A stretch of 64,000 nt of DNA from Craspedostauros australis (Eukaryota; Bacillariophyta; Bacillariophyceae; Mastogloiales; Achnanthaceae): the NCBI GenBank assembly GCA_026770025.1, contig JAMXDE010000008.1, forward strand, positions 1,860,001-1,924,000, written 5' to 3'. Shown piece by piece: positions 22,450 through 33,328 of the stretch. Both the position numbers and the translations under genes were made by a program. Numbering within the stretch: position 1 is the stretch's first letter; the number at the start of each line of letters is the position of its first letter. The notes below the pieces were generated by a model. The model did not search any database, was not told the origin of the DNA, and saw nothing but the letters and a program-made list of their open reading frames with translations.

Positions 22450-24654
22450 ATGTCGATTCGCAAGCAAGCAGCGATCAGCAGCTGGATCAGCAAAGATGAA
22501 CAGCGCAGCGTCGGACGAGGCTTGCGATTTTCATGTGCGCCACACAACAGCGACAGCAGGGATGACGATGACGGACAAGTAGTTCCAACGCCGGAGCAGG
22601 CACTTGAGATGGTGTCGGTCTGGAAGGTTCGGTCCAGTGGAGAACGGTTGCCGCATGCCATCGAGTCGACGGCGTCGCTGGCCCAGGTTCAGTATCGAGA
22701 TTTCAATCACGGTGGAGGCGGCGTGATGAGCACCTCAACAGAACTGCGTCTGGCGTACAGCTCTGCCATCACGAGGTGCATCAACGGGTTCGCAGACGCC
22801 ATGCAGCAGCAACGATCAACTGCGGCACCTGTGAGCGCGTTGTGTGGGCAAATTGGCATTCCAGTCTGGCTGGTGGATGTGCGACACGAGGCATCACACA
22901 ATACGTTGCCGACTTTGCCTGTTCTGCGAATGGCGGCAACCACAATGCTAGAATTCCTGTACGATCAGTACTGGTTGCCCGCTTGCCTGGAGGCAGGGAA
23001 AAGTTGCAGCAACGGCGATTCGGCTGCAGTTGCCGTTGCTGCAAACGGCAATGCCAAGATTACGGCGAAAAATGCGCAACCATCACAATCAACTGGGACG
23101 GCATATCTGTTAAAGTACAAGGCGGCCATGACAGCTGGTAATGCAGAGAGGACTGTCAGCAGCGAAGGCACACACTCGAAGAAACGGCAACAGCAGCAAC
23201 AACAGAATCGACCGACCAAGAATGGACCAAGCGGAAAAAGAAAAGGTCGGCCACAAGCGATGAATAGAGGCATATTCTCCACATCAGATGACGACGAAGA
23301 TGCCAGCAACGAGAGTGACGGTTTCTCATCTTCAGCTGACGACGATTGGACTGACCCCTTGTTCGGCACGCTGTGGGGGCACAACATAGGGACTGCATCG
23401 AATCGATTCTCCGCTCTCTCGGCAAACCCATCCAAGAAAAACAAGAAGAAAAGCAAAGCGGCCAAAAACAACAAACAACGCAAGAAGACAGAAGCCAACA
23501 GCAAGCGGCGAAAGCTCTCCGGGCCATCCCCGATGGACCACATTCGATCTTTCCTGCGTTCCACGCCGATGGACGAGGCATACGATAGCCTTTTGAAATT
23601 CCTGGTCTGGGGTGGTATCGGAAGCGGTGCCCCGATTGGCAGAGGCCATCTGGTTCCTGGTTCTGTGACTGCGTTCCCAGCTTCAGAGGTCGGTATCGTG
23701 AAGGTGATTGAACGTTACAACCCGCTGATCGTCGTTGTCTGCCGACAATGGCCGGGCTTTCTGCATGCCCTTCTCATCAATATCGTGGACTGTGTCATTG
23801 CCTTTGAACGTTCACCCTCATCATCAACGTCATCACCAATCGCATCATCTGTCGCCACCCCGGCTATAATTGATTTCAGAGAGGACCATATCGATCTGGG
23901 ACGACAGCGCAAGCTGTACTTCTTGTTGGCATGGTTCCAGTATTTGATGTCACAGCGCTGCATCCAAAGCATTCGATCGTCAACGAAGCTGAAGTTTGCG
24001 ACCGGCAAGAAATCCGACGATTCACGAAGTAACGGCAATGCCAGTACCATCAGCACGGAGAGACTCAAGTCAGCATCGTGGGACGAGTTGCGACAGCTGC
24101 AAATTCCCCTGAACAGTCTGTGCGATATGCTGGTGGATCATGTGGAAAGAATCGAGCCGAAGAAAGACAGAAGAACGAGCAAGAAGATCCTTGCACTTGT
24201 AGGTGAGATTTTGGGTATCCATCGCATTCGGCACAATGGATTGCCGGGGTCTGGCGCGGATGGTGGTGTGGTGATGGATGTGGTGACGGGCACGCCGACA
24301 ACGTCAAGCACGAGCAAAGGCGAACCAAGGACGCCGAAATCGCCGGCTTCAGATGACACTGCGATGTCGTTGGATGCGTTGGAAGCAATGCTGGCGAGGG
24401 GCAGCGATAATGGCAACGGTGATTCTGGCAATGATGATGCTGGCAACGACGATGCTGGCAACGACGATGACCACTGTGATCACCAGGCATTGATGGAGAC
24501 GAATGCGAAATACATGCACGATGCCAGCGAGCAGAGACAAACCAGCAGGATGGAATCTATGAGTAGCATGGTAACGAACACGACAGATGCGTGGACGTTG
24601 TGCAGAGCTTGGGATCCTTGTGCCATCGGCACGATGCCTGGTCGTGCAATCTAG
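22450..24654 (+). CDS. LAS1: LAS1 pre-rRNA endonuclease
   Basis: Single exon, 734 residues. The N-terminal HEPN domain (about 56-185) is recognisable from VWKVRSSGERLPHAIESTAS, ELRLAYSSAITRCINGFAD, IGIPVWLVDVRHEASHNTLP and LEFLYDQYW. RHEASH at residues 145-150 is the R-x4-H nuclease motif. LAS1 pairs with the polynucleotide kinase GRC3/NOL9 and cleaves ITS2 during 60S subunit maturation in the nucleolus. The middle holds lysine-rich stretches that look like nuclear localisation signals (KKNKKKSKAAKNNKQRKK and others, about 325-350) and acidic Ser/Asp runs. A conserved-looking helical block (about 358-420, beginning PMDHIRSFLRSTPMDEAYD) follows. The C-terminus is Gly/Asn/Asp repeat-rich. The Met at 22450 is the first of the frame; the low-complexity insertions make it longer than the yeast protein. 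Confidence 0.88.
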   Translation: MSIRKQAAISSWISKDEQRSVGRGLRFSCAPHNSDSRDDDDGQVVPTPEQALEMVSVWKVRSSGERLPHAIESTASLAQVQYRDFNHGGGGVMSTSTELRLAYSSAITRCINGFADAMQQQRSTAAPVSALCGQIGIPVWLVDVRHEASHNTLPTLPVLRMAATTMLEFLYDQYWLPACLEAGKSCSNGDSAAVAVAANGNAKITAKNAQPSQSTGTAYLLKYKAAMTAGNAERTVSSEGTHSKKRQQQQQQNRPTKNGPSGKRKGRPQAMNRGIFSTSDDDEDASNESDGFSSSADDDWTDPLFGTLWGHNIGTASNRFSALSANPSKKNKKKSKAAKNNKQRKKTEANSKRRKLSGPSPMDHIRSFLRSTPMDEAYDSLLKFLVWGGIGSGAPIGRGHLVPGSVTAFPASEVGIVKVIERYNPLIVVVCRQWPGFLHALLINIVDCVIAFERSPSSSTSSPIASSVATPAIIDFREDHIDLGRQRKLYFLLAWFQYLMSQRCIQSIRSSTKLKFATGKKSDDSRSNGNASTISTERLKSASWDELRQLQIPLNSLCDMLVDHVERIEPKKDRRTSKKILALVGEILGIHRIRHNGLPGSGADGGVVMDVVTGTPTTSSTSKGEPRTPKSPASDDTAMSLDALEAMLARGSDNGNGDSGNDDAGNDDAGNDDDHCDHQALMETNAKYMHDASEQRQTSRMESMSSMVTNTTDAWTLCRAWDPCAIGTMPGRAI

Positions 24655-25587
24655 GCATTGCGCGCAGGTCTGGCAACGCAATCACGTACGAACAGATGAT
24701 GTCGCCATTTCAAGACAATATACCAGCAACGCAGTGCATACTGGTATGAACATTGACACGCTGCCGGCTTTCTATTCGCTGGAATACTGTCATGCTACGA
24801 GTATAGATGCTCGTCGTGACAACCTGGGCAATCGTATGGTGTTTGCTACTGTACACAAGTCCATGCCCATCTCGGGATCATCATATTCACGATCTGGACG
24901 ACTCTACGGTTATTGACCGTTATCGCTCGTTCGTAAAACACGTACACATAGTACTGGGTTTGAAAGATTCGATCGAACTCTGCGAACCAAACGTGGCCAA
25001 TTCCAAGAATAAATCTGGATGGAAGAAGTACGACTGACAGACGGCTTCGTGGTGGCCAACACGACGACAGAACAAAGACGAAAACGATGGATGAATGGGT
25101 GGGGTTGTGCGGGTCGGCGAAGCACCAACACAACCAACAAACCAAACCAAACGAAGAAAGCAACGCTGCGAAGAGCCAGGACACAACGTCCGCCACAACA
25201 CGTCCGACCGAACAAGAAGAGAGAGTGAGTGAGAGAGAGAGTGGAAAGACCATCCAAAGACACACGATCACAAAATTGCCAACCACCAGCAAATCACAAG
25301 GAGCAACCACATACTCGTGCTTATCAGTATTATAGAATAATACACAGGAACAAGCGCAGCGAAGTCGGAAATCAAGAGGACAATCTGCCCATTCCGTCAT
25401 TGTTATTGATCACAAATCGACGAACCGAAGTAGCCACACATTCAAGTTCCTCACGCAAGACGACGACTCCAGACCAGCAAAAGCAAACGAAGACCAAACA
25501 AGAAGTTGGACAGAAGGAGAGATATCATTGAGTAGAACAACGACAGCATCAGCAACATCAGTGGCAGCCACAAAGAACAGACACACA
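24655..25587. other. Intergenic region upstream of J-protein
   Basis: No supported gene. A GA/GT-rich tract lies at about 25217-25243. Frames on the minus strand from 25400 to 24846 are Cys/Leu/Ser-rich without family features. Confidence 0.5.
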
Positions 25588-26858
25588 ATGGCTCCAAATT
25601 TGAATTCAGACGATTTCTATCAGGTTCTGGGCGTTCCAAGAAATGCAGACGAAGCCGCGTTGAAGAGGGCCTATAAGAAGCTGGCTGTCAAGGTACGTCC
25701 TGCAGCATTGAAATGGATTTGTACTCGTAATCATTGGCCATCGCGAAATTGACTTCGATCGACGGGTGCGCGACACAGCGGATAGAACTTCGCAACAAAG
25801 GGCGTCAAAATCCAGGGCACTCGTATTAGTACATGTCACCAATGCACTCACTCACTTACCTGCTCGTCGATTTTGTCACTTCATCGGATCAATGATCCAT
25901 CCATTTCATCACTTCATCACGTTGCATACTACGGCGACAGTGGCATCCTGACAAAAACCAAGGCAATGAGACAGCAACCAAGAATTTTCAAAAAGTGAGC
26001 GAAGCCTACGCGACGCTGTCGGACAGCAAAAAGAGACAGATATACGACCAGTACGGCAAGGATGCAGCGAACCAATCCGATCAAATGGGCGATCATGGAA
26101 ACGGCCATGGACACGGCGGCTTTCATGGTGGCTTTCCCGGAGGTGGATTCGGTGGCGGTGGTCACAACATGAGCCAGGCTGACGCCGATCGCATCTTTTC
26201 GCACATATTTGGCGGTGGCGGCGATCCGTTCGGTGGTGGATTTGGTGGCAGGTCACGAATGAGCGGAGGAGATCCTATGGCATCGCTGTTCGGTGGCATG
26301 AGTGGTGGCGGCATGGGTGGTGGAATGCATCCGGGATATGCCAGATCGAGACCCCGCGTGAAGCGTTTTGATACCATCCCGCGCGGCACCATCGTGTCGT
26401 TGCGAGGGCTGATCAGCAAGCCAGAGCTCAACGGTGATCGTGGCGAGGTTGAGAGCTTCGACCCCAACAGCGGGCGATACGTCGTCGTATTGGAGGACAC
26501 AAATGAGACGATGAAGGTGAAGCCGGCCAATTTGCTGCAGCACGTGCACGTCAAGGTTTATGGAGTGGAAAGTCGCCCGGATTTGAATGGACTCCGGGCA
26601 ACGGTGCTGGCGTATGACGAAGGCAAAGAACGGTTCAACGTGTTCATCAACGACAAGGGCCTGGCTATCAGCCTGCGGCCTGCTAATGTGATTTTGGACA
26701 GAGGCACGGTGGGAATGATCATGGGCATCCAAGCGAAGCCAGAGCTGAATGGAAAGTGGGGAACGATCAAGTCATGGAATACATCGACGCAACGATACGA
26801 CGTGCAGCTCTCAGCGGACAAGATAATGCGTCTCAAAATGGACAACATCCGGCTGTAA
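25588..26858 (+). CDS. J-domain co-chaperone with C-terminal SH3-like repeats
   Basis: Two exons, 25588-25692 and 25941-26858; the 248-bp GT-AG intron is at phase 0, giving 340 residues. The J domain covers about residues 8-75 with HPD at 37-39 right after the splice junction, so the intron splits the domain just before its catalytic loop. A Gly/Phe/His-rich linker (about 85-160) contains [13 protein letters not shown], as in class B J-proteins. The last 175 residues are three repeats built around K/R-P-x-L-N-G ([36 protein letters not shown]), each ending in a K/R-P-A-N or MDN turn, which looks like an SH3-like or KOW-like barrel. The protein should stimulate an Hsp70 ATPase; no signal or transit peptide is seen, so cytosol or nucleus is likely. 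The repeats probably give client or partner specificity. Confidence 0.85.
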
Positions 26859-27302
26859 GATTCACTGGTGGAATTTTCTACTCTACACGTCGGCACTAAT
26901 GCAATTCGTACCACACAGATACCTCACCACAAAGCACGAGGAAGACTGCTATTTAGGACAACGTGAAAAAGTGCCATTATCTGACACTGCGGAACGATGA
27001 TCTTGTTCCAATCGCAGCAAGGAGAGTGGGAGAAGACTTGCAAAATCTCTCCTCGTACTCGTGTGGTACGTGTACGGACAAGGAGGCAGGACAAGAAATC
27101 ATATTTTCGTAGCTATTGCTAATATAGTTGTTCGCGTCCACAGGACGGTAAAGTACCTGCAGCTATGCTCTACTCGCACTTGGGGGCGATACAAATTCAA
27201 TGCTGGCTCGTACGTATGCTTGGATTGTCATGAAGCTGCTGCATTGAACTGAACCAAAAGCTTCATCCATCATCTCTGCGCTTCGCGCAAGGTCATTGAT
27301 AT
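26859..27302. other. Convergent intergenic region
   Basis: 444 bp between two convergent genes, expected to hold both 3' UTRs. No further gene or structured element was recognised. Confidence 0.6.
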
Positions 27303-27974
27303 TTAACCCAGGTTTTTGAGATAGTCCCAGGAGGGACGATTTCCGTAGGATCCTGAACGCATACGATCCTTCTGACGATTACTGATGGACTCCTGCAGTG
27401 CCTTTTGATATTCCTCTGGCGACATTTCATCCATACCCGGGATGACGTAGGTATTCACTGTGCCCTTGGCCAAGCCCATTCCGCCTGTGCCATCGTAGGC
27501 AGGACCTTCATCGTTGGAGGTATCGACGATGCTCGATTCCGATGTCTCGGACGGCGCCTCGATCACGACGTCGCTGGGTGTGACGTACGCCTTGGGCGAT
27601 TCGACCTCGCCGTTGACGCGCCTGGCCTCGAATTGCTTCATTTCTTGCAGCACGCGCTGTCCTCGTGCGGCGACATCCTCTGCGTCTGCCATCGACAGCG
27701 GGCCGTCCTTGACGCGACGTTCCAAGGTCAGGAGGAGCTCCAGCATGTCCTCGTACAGGGAATCGTCGAAGATCTTGATGGTCTCCTGAGGTTCCTCCGC
27801 GTTGGCCTGTTTTAAAATGTCCTCCTTGGAAGTGGGACGTCGGCGCACGGCTGGTGTCTGCGTTTCCGAGAACAACTGTGTGGGAATGCGACGCGCAGTT
27901 GGCACCGTGCTGAACGCAGATGTGGACGGGAGACCCGAAGTCACTGCGATGGCGAGGCAAAGGAGGCGTGTCAT
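27303..27974 (-). CDS. Plastid-targeted protein of unknown function
   Basis: Single exon, 223 residues. The N-terminus has a signal-peptide core (LLCLAIAVTSGLP) and then the STSA|FSTVPTARRIPTQLF context. Phe directly after the cleavage site followed by a basic, hydroxylated stretch is the bipartite presequence of heterokont secondary plastids (ASAF-type motif). The mature part is acidic and helical: KEDILKQANAEEP (about 50-62), a Leu-rich amphipathic block around LYEDMLELLLTLERRV, a Glu/Ser-rich linker, then a tail with YVIPGMDEMSPEEYQKALQE and an end NRPSWDYLKNLG. No domain was recognised. It probably acts in the stroma or at the thylakoid as a small soluble factor; that is inference from targeting only. 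Confidence 0.75.
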   Translation of the reverse strand: MTRLLCLAIAVTSGLPSTSAFSTVPTARRIPTQLFSETQTPAVRRRPTSKEDILKQANAEEPQETIKIFDDSLYEDMLELLLTLERRVKDGPLSMADAEDVAARGQRVLQEMKQFEARRVNGEVESPKAYVTPSDVVIEAPSETSESSIVDTSNDEGPAYDGTGGMGLAKGTVNTYVIPGMDEMSPEEYQKALQESISNRQKDRMRSGSYGNRPSWDYLKNLG

Positions 27975-29124
27975 GATGGATGCACGGACGGATGGATGGA
28001 TGGGTGTTTGGTTGGTTGGTGGTGTTCTATGAGAGATGCAGCTTGGTTGTATTACGAGTATGGAATACCACCCGCAGTATTGTAAAACAATAAAATTGAT
28101 TGGAGTAAACGTCGAGTGTAATTCAGTTCTTTGTCGTCAATTCAGAATTGTGTTGGTGGTGGGCGTCAAGGAAGGAAAGAACGTCGAGGTTCATGTCCCC
28201 AAGTTGTGTTCCGCCACACATGGCAAAAAGAGCGTTGGCCTCGAGAACAGAAAGATGAAGTTTCGCAAGACGAAAACACAACGCATGGACGGCAAGACGT
28301 GCGTACGTATGATCACAGTGTCCGTGACAACTGAAACGACACAGCGAATGGTATTCCCGGACATGATAGTACGATGGCAAATCAAGTCTGAGCGGATGAA
28401 AATCCTCCGACAAAACTTGGGGCGGCCTCTCGGCGCGAGGTTGGGCATGTCTTGGCGCATCAACAACCGAAAGCGTCCATCCTACTTCTCTTGTTGGATG
28501 GTTGATGCTGATCCGCTGTGACTGGTGCTCCTCCTATCACCACTTGTTCCGAAATAGAAGCATGAATCGTGGAGCCATCGGCAGTAGCACTCTATGTACC
28601 CGTATCTGTGGAAGGAACCCTCTGTGCCTTTACGGCCGTGTTGAGAACATGCTCCGCAAGGGTCGCTTTGAGAACCTCTTGCCCATGTGTTGGTGGTCAA
28701 AGGTTGATAACTGTAATGGGCGCTCTGCTCGGCGACTTTTTGTCCCTATCCATCCACTCATCTTCCCATCTCTCTCTAGACTCGATCTGTTGGGTGGTTC
28801 GTGAGATCTGCGACTCCAAAAGCGCGATTGCTGGAGTGATCAACTCGACTGCCTGCGTACGTCAGTGCTTGCCACCACAAGAACAAGAACAACACAAAAC
28901 ACGAGCAAATCCGGTCTTGGTGTCGAAATCCAAACCAGTTCGCATCGGCTGAGAGTGAGAACACGAAGAGACAACAACAACAACGCATCACCACCAGCGG
29001 CATCGGAGACATCACCGCGACAAACAAAGCTGCTGCTGCAGACACTGCCACAATCATTCACAACAAGTACGAGCTACTCATACGAAACAACTAAGGAACA
29101 GGCTGCATTATCGCCTATACCATC
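27975..29124. other. Intergenic region between divergent genes
   Basis: Promoter side of both neighbouring genes. Open frames at 28036-28521 (plus) and 28502-28952 (plus) show no domain, signal or compositional sign of coding and overlap frames on the other strand. No repeat was recognised. Confidence 0.5.
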
Positions 29125-30332
29125 ATGTCGGATATCGATTGGAAGTTCGGCGTTCTCAGCGCTATCGGCACGTACTTCGCCAGCAAGGCCGTCATTCACT
29201 TCTTCAAGACCTTTCTGCGCCCAGCCCGCGATTTGAAGAAATTCGGGAAATGGGCGGTAATCACTGGAGCCACTGGTGAGTTGAGAGGAAGACGGAAGCA
29301 GAAGATCAATCATTCCAGATGTACCCGTATTGATGCCCCCTGCCGATTACTCTGCTTCAGAAGTGCATCCCGCTGATCCTCTGCACCATGACGACGGTCC
29401 GCTGTGTGCTGGTTGCGATATGGATGCGCTTGGGTCCAGGCGTGTTCTGCTGTGTGGTGCTGCCGGGCAGTGGTTTCCCACTCACTCATCTATCCATCAA
29501 TCCCCACTCATGTTTCCGCCACTCAGATGGAATCGGCAAGGCGTACGCCATGGCCCTCGCAAAGAAAGGAATGAGCATCATGCTCATCAGCCGAACTGAG
29601 TCGAAGTTGCAGGATGTTAAGAAGGAGATTGATGAGAAGAAGTACGACGGCGTCACAGTCGAGTACACCGTCTGCGATTACTCCAAATTCGACAAGGCGG
29701 CGCAAGCCAAGGTTGCGGCCGCCGTCAAGGACCTTGAGGTCGGTGTCCTCATCAACAACGTTGGAGTGAGCTACCGCTACCCTAAGTTCTTCCACGAGCT
29801 CAACGATGAAGAAGTCCAGAACCTCATGACCATGAACATCGACAGCACCATCTGGATGACCCGCATGGTCCTGGATGGAATGATCAGCCGCAAGAAGCAG
29901 GGTGGTGCCATCATCAATCTCTCGTCGGGTTCCGCCATGTACACCCTCCCGCTTCTGGCCGAGTACTCCGCCTCCAAGAGCTTCATCGAAAAATTCTCCC
30001 GTGCCATCAACGCCGAATACAGCACGTCAAACAACATCACATGCCAGTGCCAGATCCCATTCTACGTCGCCACAAAGCTCGCGAAGATGCGACCAAGCCT
30101 GATGGTCCCAACGCCAAAGCAGTACGTCGAGAATGCCATCAAGTGGGTCGGATACGCCGATGCTGTAGTTTCGCCTATCTACCTTCATAGCATCCAAGGA
30201 TGGGTGTTGTCGATCCTGCCAGATTTCGTCGTCAGCAAGATCATCATGGATATGCACCTTGCAACACGCAAGCGCGGAATGAAGAAGGATGCAAAGTTGG
30301 CGGCCGAAGCTTCCGGCAAGAAGACGGAGTAG
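29125..30332 (+). CDS. Very-long-chain 3-oxoacyl-CoA reductase (17beta-HSD12/KCR type SDR)
   Basis: Two exons, 29125-29275 and 29527-30332; the 251-bp GT-AG intron at phase 1 splits the Asp codon of TGATDGIG, giving 318 residues. An N-terminal membrane segment (about 8-30) precedes the Rossmann cofactor motif TGATDGIG (47-54). INNVG (126-130), the catalytic Ser in NLSSGSA (about 184) and Y197-S-A-S-K201 complete the classical SDR active site. The C-terminus ends KKTE, a di-lysine ER retrieval signal. The expected reaction is NADPH-dependent reduction of 3-oxoacyl-CoA in the ER fatty-acid elongation cycle; steroid dehydrogenation is an alternative activity of the same family. Confidence 0.87.
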
Positions 30333-31659
30333 GCTTTGCTGCTGCAAATGGCCCATTCAGCATTGCGTCCTTCACCTCTACTCTCGTTCAGTAATCGTGA
30401 CTTTGCCACCAGCAGAGGCATGGACAGATTGATTCGCGATCCACCGCGGGATAGAGAACTCGTATTTATTCGCTGCGGCAAGATCATGCACGGCACGATT
30501 GCGCAATAGTCACAGCTTTCTGTAGAATCAGTACGATCAGAATGCTCTTTCTGCATTGTTCCTTACCATGTTGTCGCACTGGCTCCTGATAACGGGGCGG
30601 AGTCTTCCGCAAATGTGATGCCCATCTTCGTCTCAAGCCAGTGACGTCCCACAAGGACCACAGCCCTTTGACCATGTTGAACCAGTCATACTCGTATTGT
30701 TCCCGTCAGGCTACGCCCATGGCCGACGGCGTAGAACACGGCGAATGATGCAGCTCATGATGTGAATGGGCTGTTCTCGGTGTGTAGTAGCTGGTGCGAT
30801 CATGGTGCATACAATGTCGCCAACAACGTATTGTATGAGCATAAAATAGCCGAGAATCTCATGTCACCTTTCGCACACTCGTAGATGCTTGCCAGGATCC
30901 ACCTTGATGAATACATGAACCAAACACCGCACCGGTTACATGTATCAGATCAAAAGTCTATATTCACCTTAGCCTATGTCTAATCTTGTTCTCGGTAGAC
31001 TTCGTCAGGTCACACATGAGACTTTTGGTCATGAACCGTTTTCTCTTTCTCTGTTGACCTCATTTCCCGCAACTACCGACGGCCCTCAGATACCTGTCTT
31101 GGTGTCTGAGGATGGTAGCGAGCTAATACATGGACGTCAGGCCCTGCCTGTCATCCTCCTTATGTGTACATGAACATGTATGTCTGAATCCCCAGCGAAT
31201 CCACCTTCACAGGGCATGTCTACTGTCTTATTGAGTGAATGTATCTGAGCATCTTGGCTCAGATACAAGCTCATCAATCCCATCAAATTTGGCAAGATCG
31301 CATTTCTGCAATGATCGGATTTGCTGCATGCATCATTGTTGTTCCAAGAAGCAATATCAGTATTGGAGGCACCATGAACCTCCTCAGCCTTGCAAACTTG
31401 ACAACCTCTTCATGCTCTGCACTTCATGCTCTGCACTTCATGCTCTGCTGTGTGTTGCAACACATGTTGCCTCAGCATCATTTTTTATCATTTCATCTTC
31501 ATCTGTTCACAATTCAGACCCCAACAGTTCTGAATTGGGCCAGCTTACATACCATCTAACATCAATTAACCACTCAGAGCACAATAACACTATCACACAG
31601 CTTCACTCTACTTCATTGACAGACTTGATCACTCCCAATTTTGAGGTAAGTACCCACTT
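30333..31659. other. Intergenic region
   Basis: No supported gene. A three-copy, 15-bp direct repeat containing TTCATGCTCTGCA lies at about 31411-31446. Frames on plus between 31235 and 31783 have no domain features. Confidence 0.5.
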
Positions 31660-32240
31660 TCATCTGTGTTCTATCACACTCTGGTTGCGACGGCTTCTGA
31701 GATCTATGCAGCTCCTGATCCCGTTGCATGCTTTGTTCTCAGCACAGATAATGCCGCAGATGTTCTTTTCGAGGTTCAGGTAGCCGGAAACGCGGAGGCA
31801 TGAATTCCGCCTGATGATCTTACTACCAAGGATAGTGCTGGCACCCGGGCGATCCAAATGGAGCTGCCCAAAGCTTCTGCAAGAGTTCTCCAATGTGCAA
31901 CCGCCAAAGACCATGGTGTTCAAAACGATGTTGGTGCATGAACTGCTTGCTGTGCAGGCATCTGGAGTGATCGTGAACGAATCACTGCCGGATGAGCAGC
32001 CTCCAGGTGGGTAGCAAGCATATCCCTCAGTATTGCATGCTGTTGTGGGCCTATCACCCTGTCCAGTCAGAATGATCACAACACCCTCTTGGAGGGCCCC
32101 CAGGGTGGCAGCCATGAAGTCGGAGCATGTGCCAATGGCACCATCACAAACGATTTTGGCGGCGGGGGGAGGGTTCCTCATGTTGAATACACAGCGATCA
32201 ATTCGTTGCGAGAAGCATGATGGTCGTAAATCAGCGAATA
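31660..32240 (-). pseudogene. Truncated paralogue of the secreted Cys-rich protein at 43506-44684
   Basis: Minus-strand frame 32181-31660 aligns by eye with residues about 70-270 of the intact paralogue. Matching blocks include IVCDGAIGTCSDF (VFCDEVVGTCADF in the intact copy), GYACYPPGGCSSGSDSFTIT (GYSCCPSGGCSSNSGSFTIT), CTNIVLNTMVFGGC (CTDIAPKAMVFNSC) and NKACNGIRSCIDL (AGACSGLGSCMDL). The signal peptide, the internal segment around the KNKAN stretch and the C-terminal half are missing. A copia element begins at 32241, directly 5' of the surviving part. No start consistent with secretion remains, so it is very probably non-functional. Confidence 0.7.
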
Positions 32241-32848
32241 TATTAGCTCAAACTAGTATTCCTATTAGTCGTGTTAAGATTTAGTCTAGTTAATCAAATG
32301 ACCGACTGCTCAGAGTTTGAGCGGGATTGAAGCGTGACTCGATGTCGGTGGGATGGGGTCCCACCCTCGAATCGTGCTCTACTTAAGACGATGTCGCGTG
32401 TCCGCTGAATTTGGGTTTGGGCGATCGGGCCATCCCACGCCACTTATGGGCGTGACATGACCTGTCCTGAACGGACAATCGGGTCAAACCGTTGGATGAA
32501 CCTTGTTCCCCAAATTGATCGGAAGAGAGTGAACAACAAACTCTCTCTCCGACCGTCACGAAATTGATGTCTCCTCTTGGAAATGGCAACATCGACACCG
32601 CGATGATTGCACGTACGGAGACTCAACGCTCCACTATACTACTACTAATAGAGATGTTGCAGATCCAACTATAATGGATGCTGCACATCACATGCTCACA
32701 ATCCAATTGAAAGTCTCATTTGGATTCGTACAGCTCTAAAGACTAAGACACACTCTTGCAATCAAACTCACCAACCTACTGCACTACCACGGATTGATCA
32801 CCCTTCGGCGTTCAGTAAGTTCACCTCGTTTTCATTATCGTTTTATTA
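32241..32848 (+). repeat. 5' LTR of copia element 1
   Basis: 608 bp, same length and apparently same sequence as 39008-39615. Confidence 0.9.
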
Positions 32849-33328
32849 GATTAACAGTCGCACTCGCTCCACACCTGTGTTGATCGAGTGAATATCCTCT
32901 TCATCTGCTTCCAGCATCCTCAGCTACCTCACGTGACGACGTGACACTCTCTGCCCAGTCCTCTGTGCAGACACACTCTTCTGTTCGGATTCCACCGTTC
33001 AGCTCCACTCGGCTCCGGCCCTCGCGCGCTCACCACACTCCAGACATCACAGTCCAAGTGTGTACACTCTCTCTTTCCAAACTGCTTCACACGCCAATCC
33101 TCTCTTGAATCGAAAACAACTCGTCACAGACGATTGATCAAGTGTGCTTTCCTGCTCTTCTCTTGAATCGTACAACAACATCGCCCACGGCGATCTACGC
33201 GAGAAACAAGAAATATCAAGACAAACAAACACTCCGCCAACTACAACAAAACAAACACAAAACAAACAATTTCCATCACATCAATCACATCAACTATCAC
33301 CCATCACCCATCTCCGAACGCTTTCACC

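Noticed and set aside
22030-22499. Frames with YHTIP or YGMVW repeats
   Set aside because: Product of the (CCATA) microsatellite in different frames.
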